A stretch of DNA of 64,000 bases from Nocardia abscessus (GTDB taxonomy: Bacteria > Actinomycetota > Actinomycetes > Mycobacteriales > Mycobacteriaceae), in the NCBI RefSeq assembly GCF_015477775.1, contig NZ_JADLQO010000002.1, positions 496,001 to 560,000 of the forward strand, given 5' to 3'. This document shows, piece by piece, positions 38,398-45,894 of this stretch. The stretch's first letter is position 1; each line of letters opens with the position of its first letter. Both the position numbers and the translations under genes were made by a program. Under the pieces are notes generated by a model. It was not told the DNA's origin, ran no database searches, and saw only the letters and a program-made list of their open reading frames with translations.

Positions 38398-38511
38398 TTT
38401 CAGTGCACGGATGTACTCTGATCTCGAACGCACAGTGGCGTTGAGCGACAACCGGGAAGGGATGATCGACCGATGCAGACACCCCAATCAGCACACACTC
38501 ATGCACTGAAA
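38398..38511. repeat. 10-bp inverted repeat flanking a 32-codon ORF
   Basis: TTTCAGTGCA (38398-38407) and TGCACTGAAA (38502-38511) are exact complements, 94 bases apart. Between them a plus-strand frame from an ATG at 38410 reads MYSDLERTVALSDNREGMID and ends, inside the right arm, after LMH. It could be a leader peptide or chance. The 66-codon gene follows. Confidence 0.4.
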
Positions 38512-38532
38512 CTCAGGTAGCGGCCGGAACCG

Positions 38533-38733
38533 ATGGAAAACACGAACGAGCTGGCCCAGGAACTCGCGGCCGCGGCACGACGGCACGGCTCGGCGATCGC
38601 GGGGATCGTCGGCTCCGCCGCCCGTAAAGCGTCGTGGGAAATGCTCGACCTCATGGCCGAGAGCCGCGAACTGGTAGGCGCGGCGTTTCGCGTCAAGGCC
38701 GAAGAGCTGCGCCGCCGGGACCGCGCGAGCTGA
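38533..38733 (+). CDS. small hypothetical protein, 66 aa
   Basis: Starts MENTNELAQELAAAARRHGS; alanine- and charge-rich, predicted mainly helical, no membrane segment. CGGAA lies near the ATG. It is convergent with pspM, six bases from its stop, and upstream is the inverted repeat. No family recognised; actinomycetes often have a small helical protein at this place but PspN is not it. Confidence 0.6.
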   Translation: MENTNELAQELAAAARRHGSAIAGIVGSAARKASWEMLDLMAESRELVGAAFRVKAEELRRRDRAS

Positions 38734-38738
38734 CCCGG

Positions 38739-39629
38739 TCAGATCGGTGGCCGCGGCGACGCGGTCACCGATTTGTCGGCCACCTCGGTGAGAGCCTGCG
38801 CCCATCCGTCCAGCCGATCGGAGGCGTGCCGCAGGTCCGCCACGATGGTGTCGAAGTTGTGCCGCACCACGATGTTCTCCGGAACCGCCAGGATTCGGCC
38901 CGCCGCGGCCACCACCTGCTCGTACTCCGCCACTCCCGCGTCGAGCCGGGCCAGCGTCAGTCGCAGATTCTCGGTGAGCGCCACCGCCGCGGGCGAAGTC
39001 GCGCTCCCCATCGCGCCGAGGCCCTGCTCCATCGCCATGATGTCGGAGGCCAGCGCGTGCAGCGCGCCCGCGCCCGAGGCGGCCGTTTCGAGCATGTCGG
39101 CCAGCTCGTCCGGAGGCAACCGGTGCGAGCGCGCGATCTGCGCGCCCATCCCGTGCAAGGCCTTCTCGGCGCGCACCAGGCGCGCGATCGGCGGCCGTGC
39201 GTTGGACCACAGCGGCGGCTGCCTGCGCGGGATGAACGCCGCCTGCGGCAGCGGCGCGCCACGCAGCCGCAAATAGCGGCGGGTGCTCAGTGCCGCACCG
39301 GTCACCAGCGCGACCGCGCCGCCGCCGACCACGACCACGGCCCACACCGGCGCCGAAAGAACGACGAGGCCAAGGGTTCCCGCCGTGGTGAGACCGGACA
39401 CGGTGCCCAGCTGGTAGCTGCGGCGACGTGCCCTGCGGCGGCGCCGTAGCTCCCGCTCACGAGGATCGGCCCAACGCCGCACGGCGACAAGCGCGTTCTC
39501 CCCGGCTTCGCGAATGCTGTCCGGCAGGCTGCCCGGCTGCGGTGCGAGCGCGGCCTGGGCCCGGATCATCGCCGACCCACGCAGTCGCCGCGTGTCGAGC
39601 TGCCGCTCGCGAAATGCACTGCCGCTCAT
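38739..39629 (-). CDS. pspM: phage-shock membrane protein, Rv2743c/PspM-like
   Basis: 296 aa from the ATG at 39629, preceded by GGGAGAGAAGG. Basic N-terminus (about 1-62), two adjacent hydrophobic segments near 70-105 (VSGLTTAGTLGLVVLSAPVWAVVVVGG, shown here in parts), then a long cytoplasmic helical region (about 125-290). Its place after pspA and clgR corresponds to Rv2743c, a membrane partner that recruits PspA. Assignment is by synteny and topology; sequence conservation in this family is low. Confidence 0.78.
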   Translation of the reverse strand: MSGSAFRERQLDTRRLRGSAMIRAQAALAPQPGSLPDSIREAGENALVAVRRWADPRERELRRRRRARRRSYQLGTVSGLTTAGTLGLVVLSAPVWAVVVVGGGAVALVTGAALSTRRYLRLRGAPLPQAAFIPRRQPPLWSNARPPIARLVRAEKALHGMGAQIARSHRLPPDELADMLETAASGAGALHALASDIMAMEQGLGAMGSATSPAAVALTENLRLTLARLDAGVAEYEQVVAAAGRILAVPENIVVRHNFDTIVADLRHASDRLDGWAQALTEVADKSVTASPRPPI

Positions 39630-39768
39630 ACCTTCTCTCCCACCGGTTGCACACATCGGACAGACCGAGGCCCGACTCGGCCGACGGCCGGCCGATCGGG
39701 TCCCCACGCCTTGTCTTCCAGTGAACCAGCCCCCACCGACATGCGCCCGTCCGGATGTGCGGCCGAGG

Positions 39769-40590
39769 CTACTGCTGCGCCGCCTGCCCCTTGTTCATCT
39801 GCGGCTGAGCCGCTTCCGTCTGAGCCGGGTTGATGGCGGGCTGGGCGCCACCGGCGGGCAGCTGGTCTCCACGCATGGACGCGCGGATCTGCTCCAACTT
39901 GCTGTGCCCGGCCATCTGGATACTGGCCTGCTGCACCTCGAGCATCCGGCCCTGCACCGTGTTCTGCGCGAGCTCCGCGGCGCCGAGCGCGTTGGCGTAG
40001 CGACGCTCGATCTTCTCCCGCACCGCGTCCAGGCTCGGCGTGCTGCCCGGCGCCGACAGCGTCGAATCCATCTGCTGCAGCGAAGCGGAGACCTGCTCCT
40101 GCATCTTGGCCTGCTCCAGCTGGCTGAGCAGCTTGGTCCGCTCTGCGACCTTCTGCTGCAACAGCATCGCGTTCTGCTCCACGGCCTTCTTGGCCTGGGC
40201 AGCCGCCTGCAGCGACTGGTCGTGCAGGACCTTCAGGTCCTCGACGGACTGCTCGGCGGTGACCAGCTGCGCGGCGAACGCCTCGGCGGCGTTGGTGTAC
40301 TGGATCGCCTTCTCGGTGTCGCCCGCGGCGGTGGCCTGATCGGCCAGCAGGACGGCCTGGCGTGCGTTGGCGTTGAGCTTCTCGACCTCGTCCAGCTGCC
40401 GGTTCAGTTTCATCTCCAGCTGACGCTGGTTGCCGATGACCGACGCGGCCTGCTGCGAAAGGGCCTGATGCTGCCGCTGGGCTTCCTCGATAGCCTGCTG
40501 AATCTGGACCTTCGGATCCGCGTGCTCCTCGATCTTCGCATCGAAGAGGGCCATCAGGTATTTCCAGGCCTTGACGAACGGATTAGCCAT
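39769..40590 (-). CDS. pspA: phage-shock protein A (PspA/IM30 family)
   Basis: 273 aa, starting at the ATG at 40590: [20 protein letters not shown] with its N-terminal amphipathic helix, then a coiled coil to about residue 220 ([20 protein letters not shown]), and a Gln/Ala-rich tail. It binds stressed membranes and forms rods. Middle gene of clgR-pspA-pspM, as in mycobacteria. ClgR is expected to activate the operon. Confidence 0.95.
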   Translation of the reverse strand: MANPFVKAWKYLMALFDAKIEEHADPKVQIQQAIEEAQRQHQALSQQAASVIGNQRQLEMKLNRQLDEVEKLNANARQAVLLADQATAAGDTEKAIQYTNAAEAFAAQLVTAEQSVEDLKVLHDQSLQAAAQAKKAVEQNAMLLQQKVAERTKLLSQLEQAKMQEQVSASLQQMDSTLSAPGSTPSLDAVREKIERRYANALGAAELAQNTVQGRMLEVQQASIQMAGHSKLEQIRASMRGDQLPAGGAQPAINPAQTEAAQPQMNKGQAAQQ

Positions 40591-40789
40591 CGATTGATCC
40601 CGCCTCCATCTGACATGCCGCGCTCCGGCGCGACTCCAGTGCGCGACCGTCACGCACTCGATATGTGCCTATCCTCCACCATGTGGCACCAGAGCCGGGC
40701 GAACCCGACCCAACCGACGCCTACGGAGAATCTATCCGCTTTCCGCGCCGGTCCGCAGCGTTGCCACCGTGACCACGTCTCGTCGCGCG

Positions 40790-41254
40790 TCACGCGCCCT
40801 TCACCAGGACCAACATGTCCGATCGCGGTGCGGGGATGACGATGCGGGTGTCCTCCGCCAAGGGCAGCGGGCGCGGGGCCGCGTCGGCCGCCGACATCGT
40901 CGCCGGAGCCGCTACGGGCTCGGCCTGCGCAGCGGGCTCGGCCGCGGTCTGCTCCGATTCGGCCGCGGCCGGAGCGGATGCGGTGGCGGCCTCGTCCGCG
41001 GGAGCGCCCGCCCTCGACCCGTCGGCGCCCGCCATGATCGTGCTCACATCCCACAGCACTCGCGACAGCGGCACGTCCAGCGCCTCGCAGATGGCGGCCA
41101 GCAACTCGCTGGAAGCCTCTTTGCGACCGCGCTCGACCTCGGAGAGGTAGCCCAGGCTGACCCGGGCGGACGTCGACACTTCGCGCAGGGTCCGGTTCTG
41201 GGCGAGACGCGCACGCCGCAGACTGTCCCCGATGGCCTCTCGCAGCAGCGTCAT
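40790..41254 (-). CDS. clgR: Clp gene regulator ClgR (XRE family)
   Basis: 154 aa from the ATG at 41254 with AAGGAG 7 bases upstream. The helix-turn-helix (about 10-65) reads [19 protein letters not shown] and [17 protein letters not shown], near-identical in character to mycobacterial ClgR. The tail is alanine-rich; LVKGA at the end is less usual. ClgR activates clp proteases and the psp operon. Heads the operon with pspA and pspM. Confidence 0.95.
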   Translation of the reverse strand: MTLLREAIGDSLRRARLAQNRTLREVSTSARVSLGYLSEVERGRKEASSELLAAICEALDVPLSRVLWDVSTIMAGADGSRAGAPADEAATASAPAAAESEQTAAEPAAQAEPVAAPATMSAADAAPRPLPLAEDTRIVIPAPRSDMLVLVKGA

Positions 41255-41366
41255 CTCGTTCTCCTTCGCTCCCGGTCGCCGGGCCGACGCGATTCGCGAC
41301 CCCACGCATGCCGTTCTTTCTGGCACAACGTGGGAGCCGGGGCGGTGGTTCCCGCCCGGGGCGACC

Positions 41367-41894
41367 TCAGCCGCCTCGCCCGACGCGCTCGGCCGCGTCC
41401 GTGCCCGTCTCCCGCACACACCGCAGCAATTCCGACACCGCCGTGTGCGTCGCACCGATTCTGATCGTCCACCGGTCGCCGGAGAGTTTCAACCGCATCA
41501 CTTCGGTATGGCCCGGTCCGGCCAGTCCGAGGAAGACCGTGCCGACCGGATGCCCGTCCTGCGAATCGGGCCCCGCGACCCCGGTCAGCCCCACGCCCCA
41601 GTCCGCGCCGCAGCGCGTCCGGGCGCCGACGGCCAGCTGTTCGGCGGTGCTCGCCGCCACCGGGCCTTCGGTCGCGAGCACCTCCGCGTCGACGCCGGCG
41701 AGGCTGTGCTTGAGGTCCGTGGCGTACACCACCAGACCGCCGCGCAGCACGGCGCTGGCGCCGGGCACTCCGGCGATGGTCGCGGCGAGCAGGCCCGCGG
41801 TCAGTGATTCGGCGGTTGCCACGGTTTGCCGCACGGTCACCAGCGCGCGGACCAGATCGTCGGCGGGCACGCTCGCGACCAACGGATCGCTCAT
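41367..41894 (-). CDS. CinA-family amidohydrolase domain protein
   Basis: 175 aa, only the C-terminal CinA domain (nicotinamide-nucleotide amidohydrolase-like): [51 protein letters not shown], in pieces. The N-terminal MoaB-like half of full-length CinA is absent, as usual for pgsA-linked copies. It overlaps the pgsA stop by four bases (ATGA). Probably recycles NMN released by DNA ligase, inferred from the family. Confidence 0.88.
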   Translation of the reverse strand: MSDPLVASVPADDLVRALVTVRQTVATAESLTAGLLAATIAGVPGASAVLRGGLVVYATDLKHSLAGVDAEVLATEGPVAASTAEQLAVGARTRCGADWGVGLTGVAGPDSQDGHPVGTVFLGLAGPGHTEVMRLKLSGDRWTIRIGATHTAVSELLRCVRETGTDAAERVGRGG

Positions 41895-42550
41895 ACGCCG
41901 CGCGACCGCCCCGGTCCGCCCGCGAACCACACCCGGGCCGCCTGGCCCACGTAGTCCAGCCCGGTGACGACGGTCAGCGCGACCGCCAGGTACATCAGCA
42001 CCATCCCGGCCTCGGCGATCCAGCCGGTCAGCGGCAACAGCAGCATGGCGATCGCCAGCGACTGCACCAGCGTCTTGAGCTTGCCGCCGCGTCCGGCGGG
42101 AATCACGCCGCGCCGCACCACCACCAGTCGCAGCAGGGTCACGCCGATCTCCCTGCCGCAGATCACCAGGGTGATCCACCAGGCCAGATCGCCGAGCACG
42201 GACAGCCCGATCAGGGCGGACCCGATCAGCGCTTTGTCCGCGATGGGGTCGGCCAGCTTGCCGAAATCGGTCACCAGGCCGTATTTGCGAGCCAGTTGCC
42301 CGTCGAACCGGTCGGTGATCGCGGCGAGGCCGAACAAGGCGGCGGCCGCGATCCGCCAGCCTGTCTGGTGACCGCCCGCGGCGAACAGCGCCGCGACGAA
42401 CAGCGGCACGATCGCGATGCGCAGCATGGTGAGTACGTTCGCGATGTTCAGCAGCGGCGCCCCGGTCTCGGCCTGGGCGGTCGCGAATCCGGGCCTGGTC
42501 GGGTCGGGCGGACCCCAGGGGCGGTCCGTCTCGTCGGGTTGCACGCTCAT
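41891..42550 (-). CDS. pgsA: CDP-alcohol phosphatidyltransferase, PgsA-like
   Basis: 219 aa membrane protein with about five or six segments. The catalytic CDP-OH-P motif reads DRFDGQLARKYGLVTDFGKLADPIAD (about 82-107; key residues D82, D85, G86, A89, R90, G94, D98, D102 or equivalent). It makes phosphatidylglycerophosphate from CDP-diacylglycerol and glycerol-3-phosphate. Corresponds to Rv2746c beside clgR. The N-terminal about 30 residues are polar. Confidence 0.93.
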   Translation of the reverse strand: MSVQPDETDRPWGPPDPTRPGFATAQAETGAPLLNIANVLTMLRIAIVPLFVAALFAAGGHQTGWRIAAAALFGLAAITDRFDGQLARKYGLVTDFGKLADPIADKALIGSALIGLSVLGDLAWWITLVICGREIGVTLLRLVVVRRGVIPAGRGGKLKTLVQSLAIAMLLLPLTGWIAEAGMVLMYLAVALTVVTGLDYVGQAARVWFAGGPGRSRGV

Positions 42551-42692
42551 GCCCTCGCCTCACCGGCGGCGCGCTCGGTCACTGCCGCCTCGTCACGCCG
42601 TCGCGCGACCCGGCGCGATGCGGTGATGTGAACGAGCGGATCTGCGGCACACGTTCAGAGTATCGGTAGCCGGGCCGACTACTGTGCACCCC

Positions 42693-43259
42693 ATGACCTC
42701 TCGGGGACCACTAGGTGGTTCGACAAGCGACGCCCACCCGGGCGCGGCTTCGGCCGCGCAGAGCCGCCTCCCCGTCGTCCGACGCGCGCGAACCTCCGAC
42801 GTGCCCGAGATCAAGAGCCTGATCGACGTCTACGCGGGCCGGATCCTGCTGGAGAAGAACCTGGTCACCCTCTACGAGGCGGTGCAGGAGTTCTGGGTGG
42901 CCGAACTCGACGGCCGCGTCGTCGGCTGCGGCGCGCTGCACGTGCTGTGGGCCGACCTCGGCGAGGTGCGCACGGTCGCGGTGCACCCCGACGTCAAGGG
43001 CACCGGTGTGGGCAAGCTCATCGTGCAGCGGCTGGTCACGGTGGCCCGTGAGCTCGAGTTGCAGCGGCTGTTCGTGCTGACCTTCGAGGTGGAGTTCTTC
43101 GGCAGGCACGGTTTCGTGGAGATCGACGGCACGCCGGTGACCGCCGAGGTGTACGCCGAGATGTGCCGCTCCTACGACACCGGTGTGGCCGAGTTCCTCG
43201 ATCTCAGCTATGTGAAGCCGAACACTCTCGGCAATACTCGAATGCTGCTGACGCTCTGA
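42693..43259 (+). CDS. argA: GNAT amino-acid N-acetyltransferase, ArgA-like
   Basis: 188 aa from the ATG at 42693; GTG at 42684 is an alternative. Acetyl-CoA site VHPDVKGTGVGKLIVQRL is at about 98-115, and FEVEFFGRHGFVEIDGTPV is typical of the stand-alone ArgA of mycobacteria (Rv2747), which makes N-acetylglutamate for arginine synthesis. No ribosome site; TACTGT at 42679 may be a -10 box for a nearly leaderless transcript. Divergent from pgsA. Confidence 0.88.
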   Translation: MTSRGPLGGSTSDAHPGAASAAQSRLPVVRRARTSDVPEIKSLIDVYAGRILLEKNLVTLYEAVQEFWVAELDGRVVGCGALHVLWADLGEVRTVAVHPDVKGTGVGKLIVQRLVTVARELELQRLFVLTFEVEFFGRHGFVEIDGTPVTAEVYAEMCRSYDTGVAEFLDLSYVKPNTLGNTRMLLTL

Positions 43260-43279
43260 GTCCGTCTCCACAGGAAGCG

Positions 43280-43570
43280 ATGCCCGTGCCGATCTTCGCC
43301 GTCCATTACGTCTACTCCGAGGCCACCACCGCGGGCCGGGACGTCCATCGTCCCGAGCACCGGGCCTGGCTGGCCGGCTTGCTCGAATCCGGCGCCCTGC
43401 TCAGCAGCGGCCCGTACCCGGATGGGTCCGGGGCGCTGCTGATCTTCCGCTCGGAGGACGCCGGACAGTTGAAGGACCTGCTCGCGCAGGACCCGTTCGC
43501 CCGGGAGAACCTGATCGACGACGTCCGCGCCGTGCAGTGGGCTCCGATCTTCGGCGCCTTCGCGTCCTGA
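43280..43570 (+). CDS. YciI-like protein
   Basis: 96 aa, ferredoxin-like fold: FAVHYVYSEATTAGRDVHRPEHRAWL (parts), GALLSSGPYPDGSGALLIF and DPFARENLI. The conserved His near residue 22 and Asp78 (DPF) match the family's putative active site. Function unknown; some members act as dehydratases or chlorohydrolases. AGGAAG lies before the ATG at 43280, 20 bases after argA. Confidence 0.86.
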   Translation: MPVPIFAVHYVYSEATTAGRDVHRPEHRAWLAGLLESGALLSSGPYPDGSGALLIFRSEDAGQLKDLLAQDPFARENLIDDVRAVQWAPIFGAFAS

Positions 43571-43574
43571 GCGG

Positions 43575-44555
43575 CTAGCGTTTCGCCTCGGCGCGGGTCC
43601 GTAGCAGGCTGGCGACCGTCGCGACGACCAGGATGGTCAGGATGACGCCGAGCGAGACCGGCGTGGAGATCTCCGGGACGGTGACGTGCTCGCCGCCGTT
43701 GACGAACGGCAGCGTGTTCTCGTGCAGGGCGTGCAGCACCAGCTTCACGCCGATGAACGCGAGAATGGCCGCCAGTCCGTAGGACAGGTAGACCAGCCGG
43801 TCGAGCAGGCCGCCGATCAGGAAGAACAGCTGGCGCAGGCCCATGAGCGCGAACGCGTTCGCGGTGAAGACGAGGTAGGGCTGCTCGGTCAGGCCGTAGA
43901 TGGCCGGGATGGAGTCCAGCGCGAAGAGCAGGTCGGCGAACCCGATCGCCAGCAAGGCCAGCAACAGCGGGGTGACCGCGCGGCGCCCGTCGATCCTGGT
44001 CACCAGCTTGTCGCCGTCGTATTCGTCGGTGGTCGGCAGCACCCGCTTGGCCAGCGCGACGATGCGACTGTCGCGTTTCTCCTCGACCTCGACCTCGTGA
44101 CCGCTCTCGCGCATGAGCTTGACCGCGGTGTAGACGAGGAAGAACCCGAACAGGTAGAACACCCAGCTGAACGCGCTGATCGCGGCCGCGCCGACGGCGA
44201 TGAACACGCCGCGCATCACCAAGGCGAGCACGATGCCGATCAGCAGCACCTTCTGCTGGTAGATCCGGGGCACCGCGAAGGTGGACATGATGATCAGGAA
44301 GACGAACAGGTTGTCCACCGAGAGCGCCTTCTCGGTGACGAAACCCGCGTAGTACTCGCCCGCGTAGGTCGAGCCCCACTGCCAGGCGACCACGCCGCCG
44401 AACAGCAGCGCGAGCCCGATGTAGATCGCGGACCAGAACCCGGACTCCCGGAACGTCGGCTCGTGCGGCGTGCGGACATGGGCGTAGAAGTCGAAGACGA
44501 ACAATCCGAGGATCACCACGATGGTGATCACCCATTCGAGTGCGGTTACGTGCAT
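43575..44555 (-). CDS. TerC-family membrane protein
   Basis: 326 aa with about eight membrane segments. Signature stretches are EKALSVDNLFVFLIIMSTF (about 75-93) and ADLLFALDSIPAIYGLTEQPYLVFTAN, whose acidic residues lie within membrane helices. TerC/Alx proteins export manganese or act in metal homeostasis and secreted-enzyme metalation. The histidine-poor middle loop (HEVEVEEKRDSRIV) is cytoplasmic. Convergent with YciI-like gene. Confidence 0.92.
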   Translation of the reverse strand: MHVTALEWVITIVVILGLFVFDFYAHVRTPHEPTFRESGFWSAIYIGLALLFGGVVAWQWGSTYAGEYYAGFVTEKALSVDNLFVFLIIMSTFAVPRIYQQKVLLIGIVLALVMRGVFIAVGAAAISAFSWVFYLFGFFLVYTAVKLMRESGHEVEVEEKRDSRIVALAKRVLPTTDEYDGDKLVTRIDGRRAVTPLLLALLAIGFADLLFALDSIPAIYGLTEQPYLVFTANAFALMGLRQLFFLIGGLLDRLVYLSYGLAAILAFIGVKLVLHALHENTLPFVNGGEHVTVPEISTPVSLGVILTILVVATVASLLRTRAEAKR

Positions 44556-44651
44556 GCGTTGTGCCGATCAGAAGCGAAGCTCATGATGTCCATAATGCCC
44601 GAAATGTCCGTTGCCCTTCAGTAGCGGGTTGGTTGCCGCCCATAATTCCAC

Positions 44652-45512
44652 ATGCGTTCACCCGGCCGTTCGTGCCACAGTTCGACCGTGGCCGACGATT
44701 ACCGCATCCTGAACCGGGCCAACTGGGACGAACGCGCCCCCGCGCACGCCGCCGCCGCCGAGTACGCGGTGGAACGCTTCCTGGCGGATCCCGCCTTCCT
44801 CAGCGATGTCGTGCGCTTCGATCTTCCGCTGCTCGGCGATGTCGCCGGACTGCGCGGCGCGCACCTGCAGTGTCATATCGGCACCGACACGCTGTCCTTG
44901 GCGCGGCTCGGTGCGACGATGACCGGGCTCGACTTCTCCCCCGCCTCGCTCGCGCAGGCGCGCTCGCTGGCCGAACGGACCGGCACGCCCATCGATTTCG
45001 TCGAGGCGGACGTCTACGACGCCGTCGAGGCCCTCGGCGGCGCGCGATTCGATCTGGTGTTCACCGGCATCGGCGCACTGTGCTGGCTGCCGAGCGTCGC
45101 CGACTGGGCAGCGGTCGTGGCCGGGCTGCTGCGACCGGGCGGACGGCTGTTCCTGCGCGAAGGCCATCCCGCCCTGTGGTCGATGGACGATAACCACCAC
45201 GATCGGCTGGTCGTGGGCTATCCGTACTTCGAGACGCCCGAACCGATGGTCTTCCAGGACGGCACCACCTACGTCGAGACCGACGCCCGGTTCAGCCAGA
45301 TCACCACACACGAATGGAACCACGGTCTCGGTGAGGTCGTGACCGCGCTGCTGGCGGCGGGCCTGACGCTGACCGGCCTGGTCGAACACCGCAGTGTCCC
45401 GTGGAACGCGTTGCCCGGCCTGATGACAGCGGGCCAGGACGGCGAATGGCGGCTGACACGACACCCGGAAAGGCTGCCGTTGAGCTATACCCTTCAGGCT
45501 CGGAAGAACTGA
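44652..45512 (+). CDS. SAM-dependent methyltransferase
   Basis: 286 aa (274 if it starts at the GTG at 44688). The SAM site reads LRGAHLQCHIGTDTLSLARLG then MTGLDFSPASLAQA; FDLVFTGIGALCWLPS and LLRPGGRLFLREGHP complete the class-I fold. Neither start has a ribosome site; CATAAT at 44641 may be a -10 box giving a leaderless message from 44652. Substrate unknown; divergent from terC. Confidence 0.83.
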   Translation: MRSPGRSCHSSTVADDYRILNRANWDERAPAHAAAAEYAVERFLADPAFLSDVVRFDLPLLGDVAGLRGAHLQCHIGTDTLSLARLGATMTGLDFSPASLAQARSLAERTGTPIDFVEADVYDAVEALGGARFDLVFTGIGALCWLPSVADWAAVVAGLLRPGGRLFLREGHPALWSMDDNHHDRLVVGYPYFETPEPMVFQDGTTYVETDARFSQITTHEWNHGLGEVVTALLAAGLTLTGLVEHRSVPWNALPGLMTAGQDGEWRLTRHPERLPLSYTLQARKN

Positions 45513-45612
45513 ACCGGGTAGGGTCGTCGGCGAAGCGAAAGCGGTTCACAACACCGACATCCGGTGCTACTTTCTGAGCGGCGAAGATCAGACCCACACC
45601 GAAGGCGAGACG

Positions 45613-45720
45613 ATGACCGAGACAGTGCGGCAGCAGGGGTTGCCGAGCGGTGTCCGGCAGTCGCGCGTGCTATCGGCGTCGTCCGCCGCTCGGCGGATGA
45701 GCGCGCGGAGCCGCCCCTGA
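45613..45720 (+). CDS. possible 35-residue peptide before the tRNA-like gene
   Basis: Starts MTETVRQQGLPSGVRQSRVL and ends SARSRP at the TGA at 45718. GAAGG lies 8 bases before the ATG. Very basic (seven arginines), serine-rich, no hydrophobic segment. A strong hairpin and a tRNA-like gene follow. It may be a leader peptide; reality is uncertain. Confidence 0.35.
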   Translation: MTETVRQQGLPSGVRQSRVLSASSAARRMSARSRP

Positions 45721-45744
45721 ACGTGTCTTTCGCAGACCCGTACC

Positions 45745-45788
45745 GAAGGGGTCACTCCGCGGCGAATCGCCGAGGGGTGGCCCCTTTC
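45745..45788 (+). terminator. long hairpin ending in TTTC before the tRNA-like gene
   Basis: An outer stem GAAGGGGTCACTCC pairs with GGGGTGGCCCCTTTC (two G-U pairs) and encloses an inner CGGCG-AAT-CGCCG hairpin. The T-rich end marks an intrinsic terminator. It lies 24 bases before the tRNA-like gene. Confidence 0.65.
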
Positions 45789-45811
45789 TCGTGGTCGGGC
45801 CCTGCGACCGA

Positions 45812-45888
45812 TCCCTCGTAGCCCAATCGGTAGAGGCGCCGGACCTAGATTCCGGGAGATGCGAGTTCGAATCTCGCCGAGGGAACCA
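45812..45888 (+). tRNA. atypical tRNA(-like) gene, anticodon loop CCTAGAT
   Basis: Acceptor TCCCTCG (45812-45818) pairs with CGAGGGA (45878-45884); A follows and CCA is encoded (45886-45888). The D arm has three pairs plus a C-A mismatch; the anticodon stem CCGGA/TCCGG (45839-45843, 45851-45855) and T arm GCGAG-TTCGAAT-CTCGC are perfect. The variable loop has only five bases (class I). The anticodon would be TAG (45846-45848), the Leu CUA reader, but tRNA-Leu has a long variable arm, and position 33 is C instead of the near-universal U. Identity is thus unclear: a functional oddity, a non-ribosomal tRNA or a pseudo-tRNA. Confidence 0.75.
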
Positions 45889-45894
45889 ACCGGA

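Noticed and set aside
44556..44651. Manganese (yybP-ykoY) riboswitch before terC
   Set aside because: I looked for the conserved loops of that riboswitch and did not see them.
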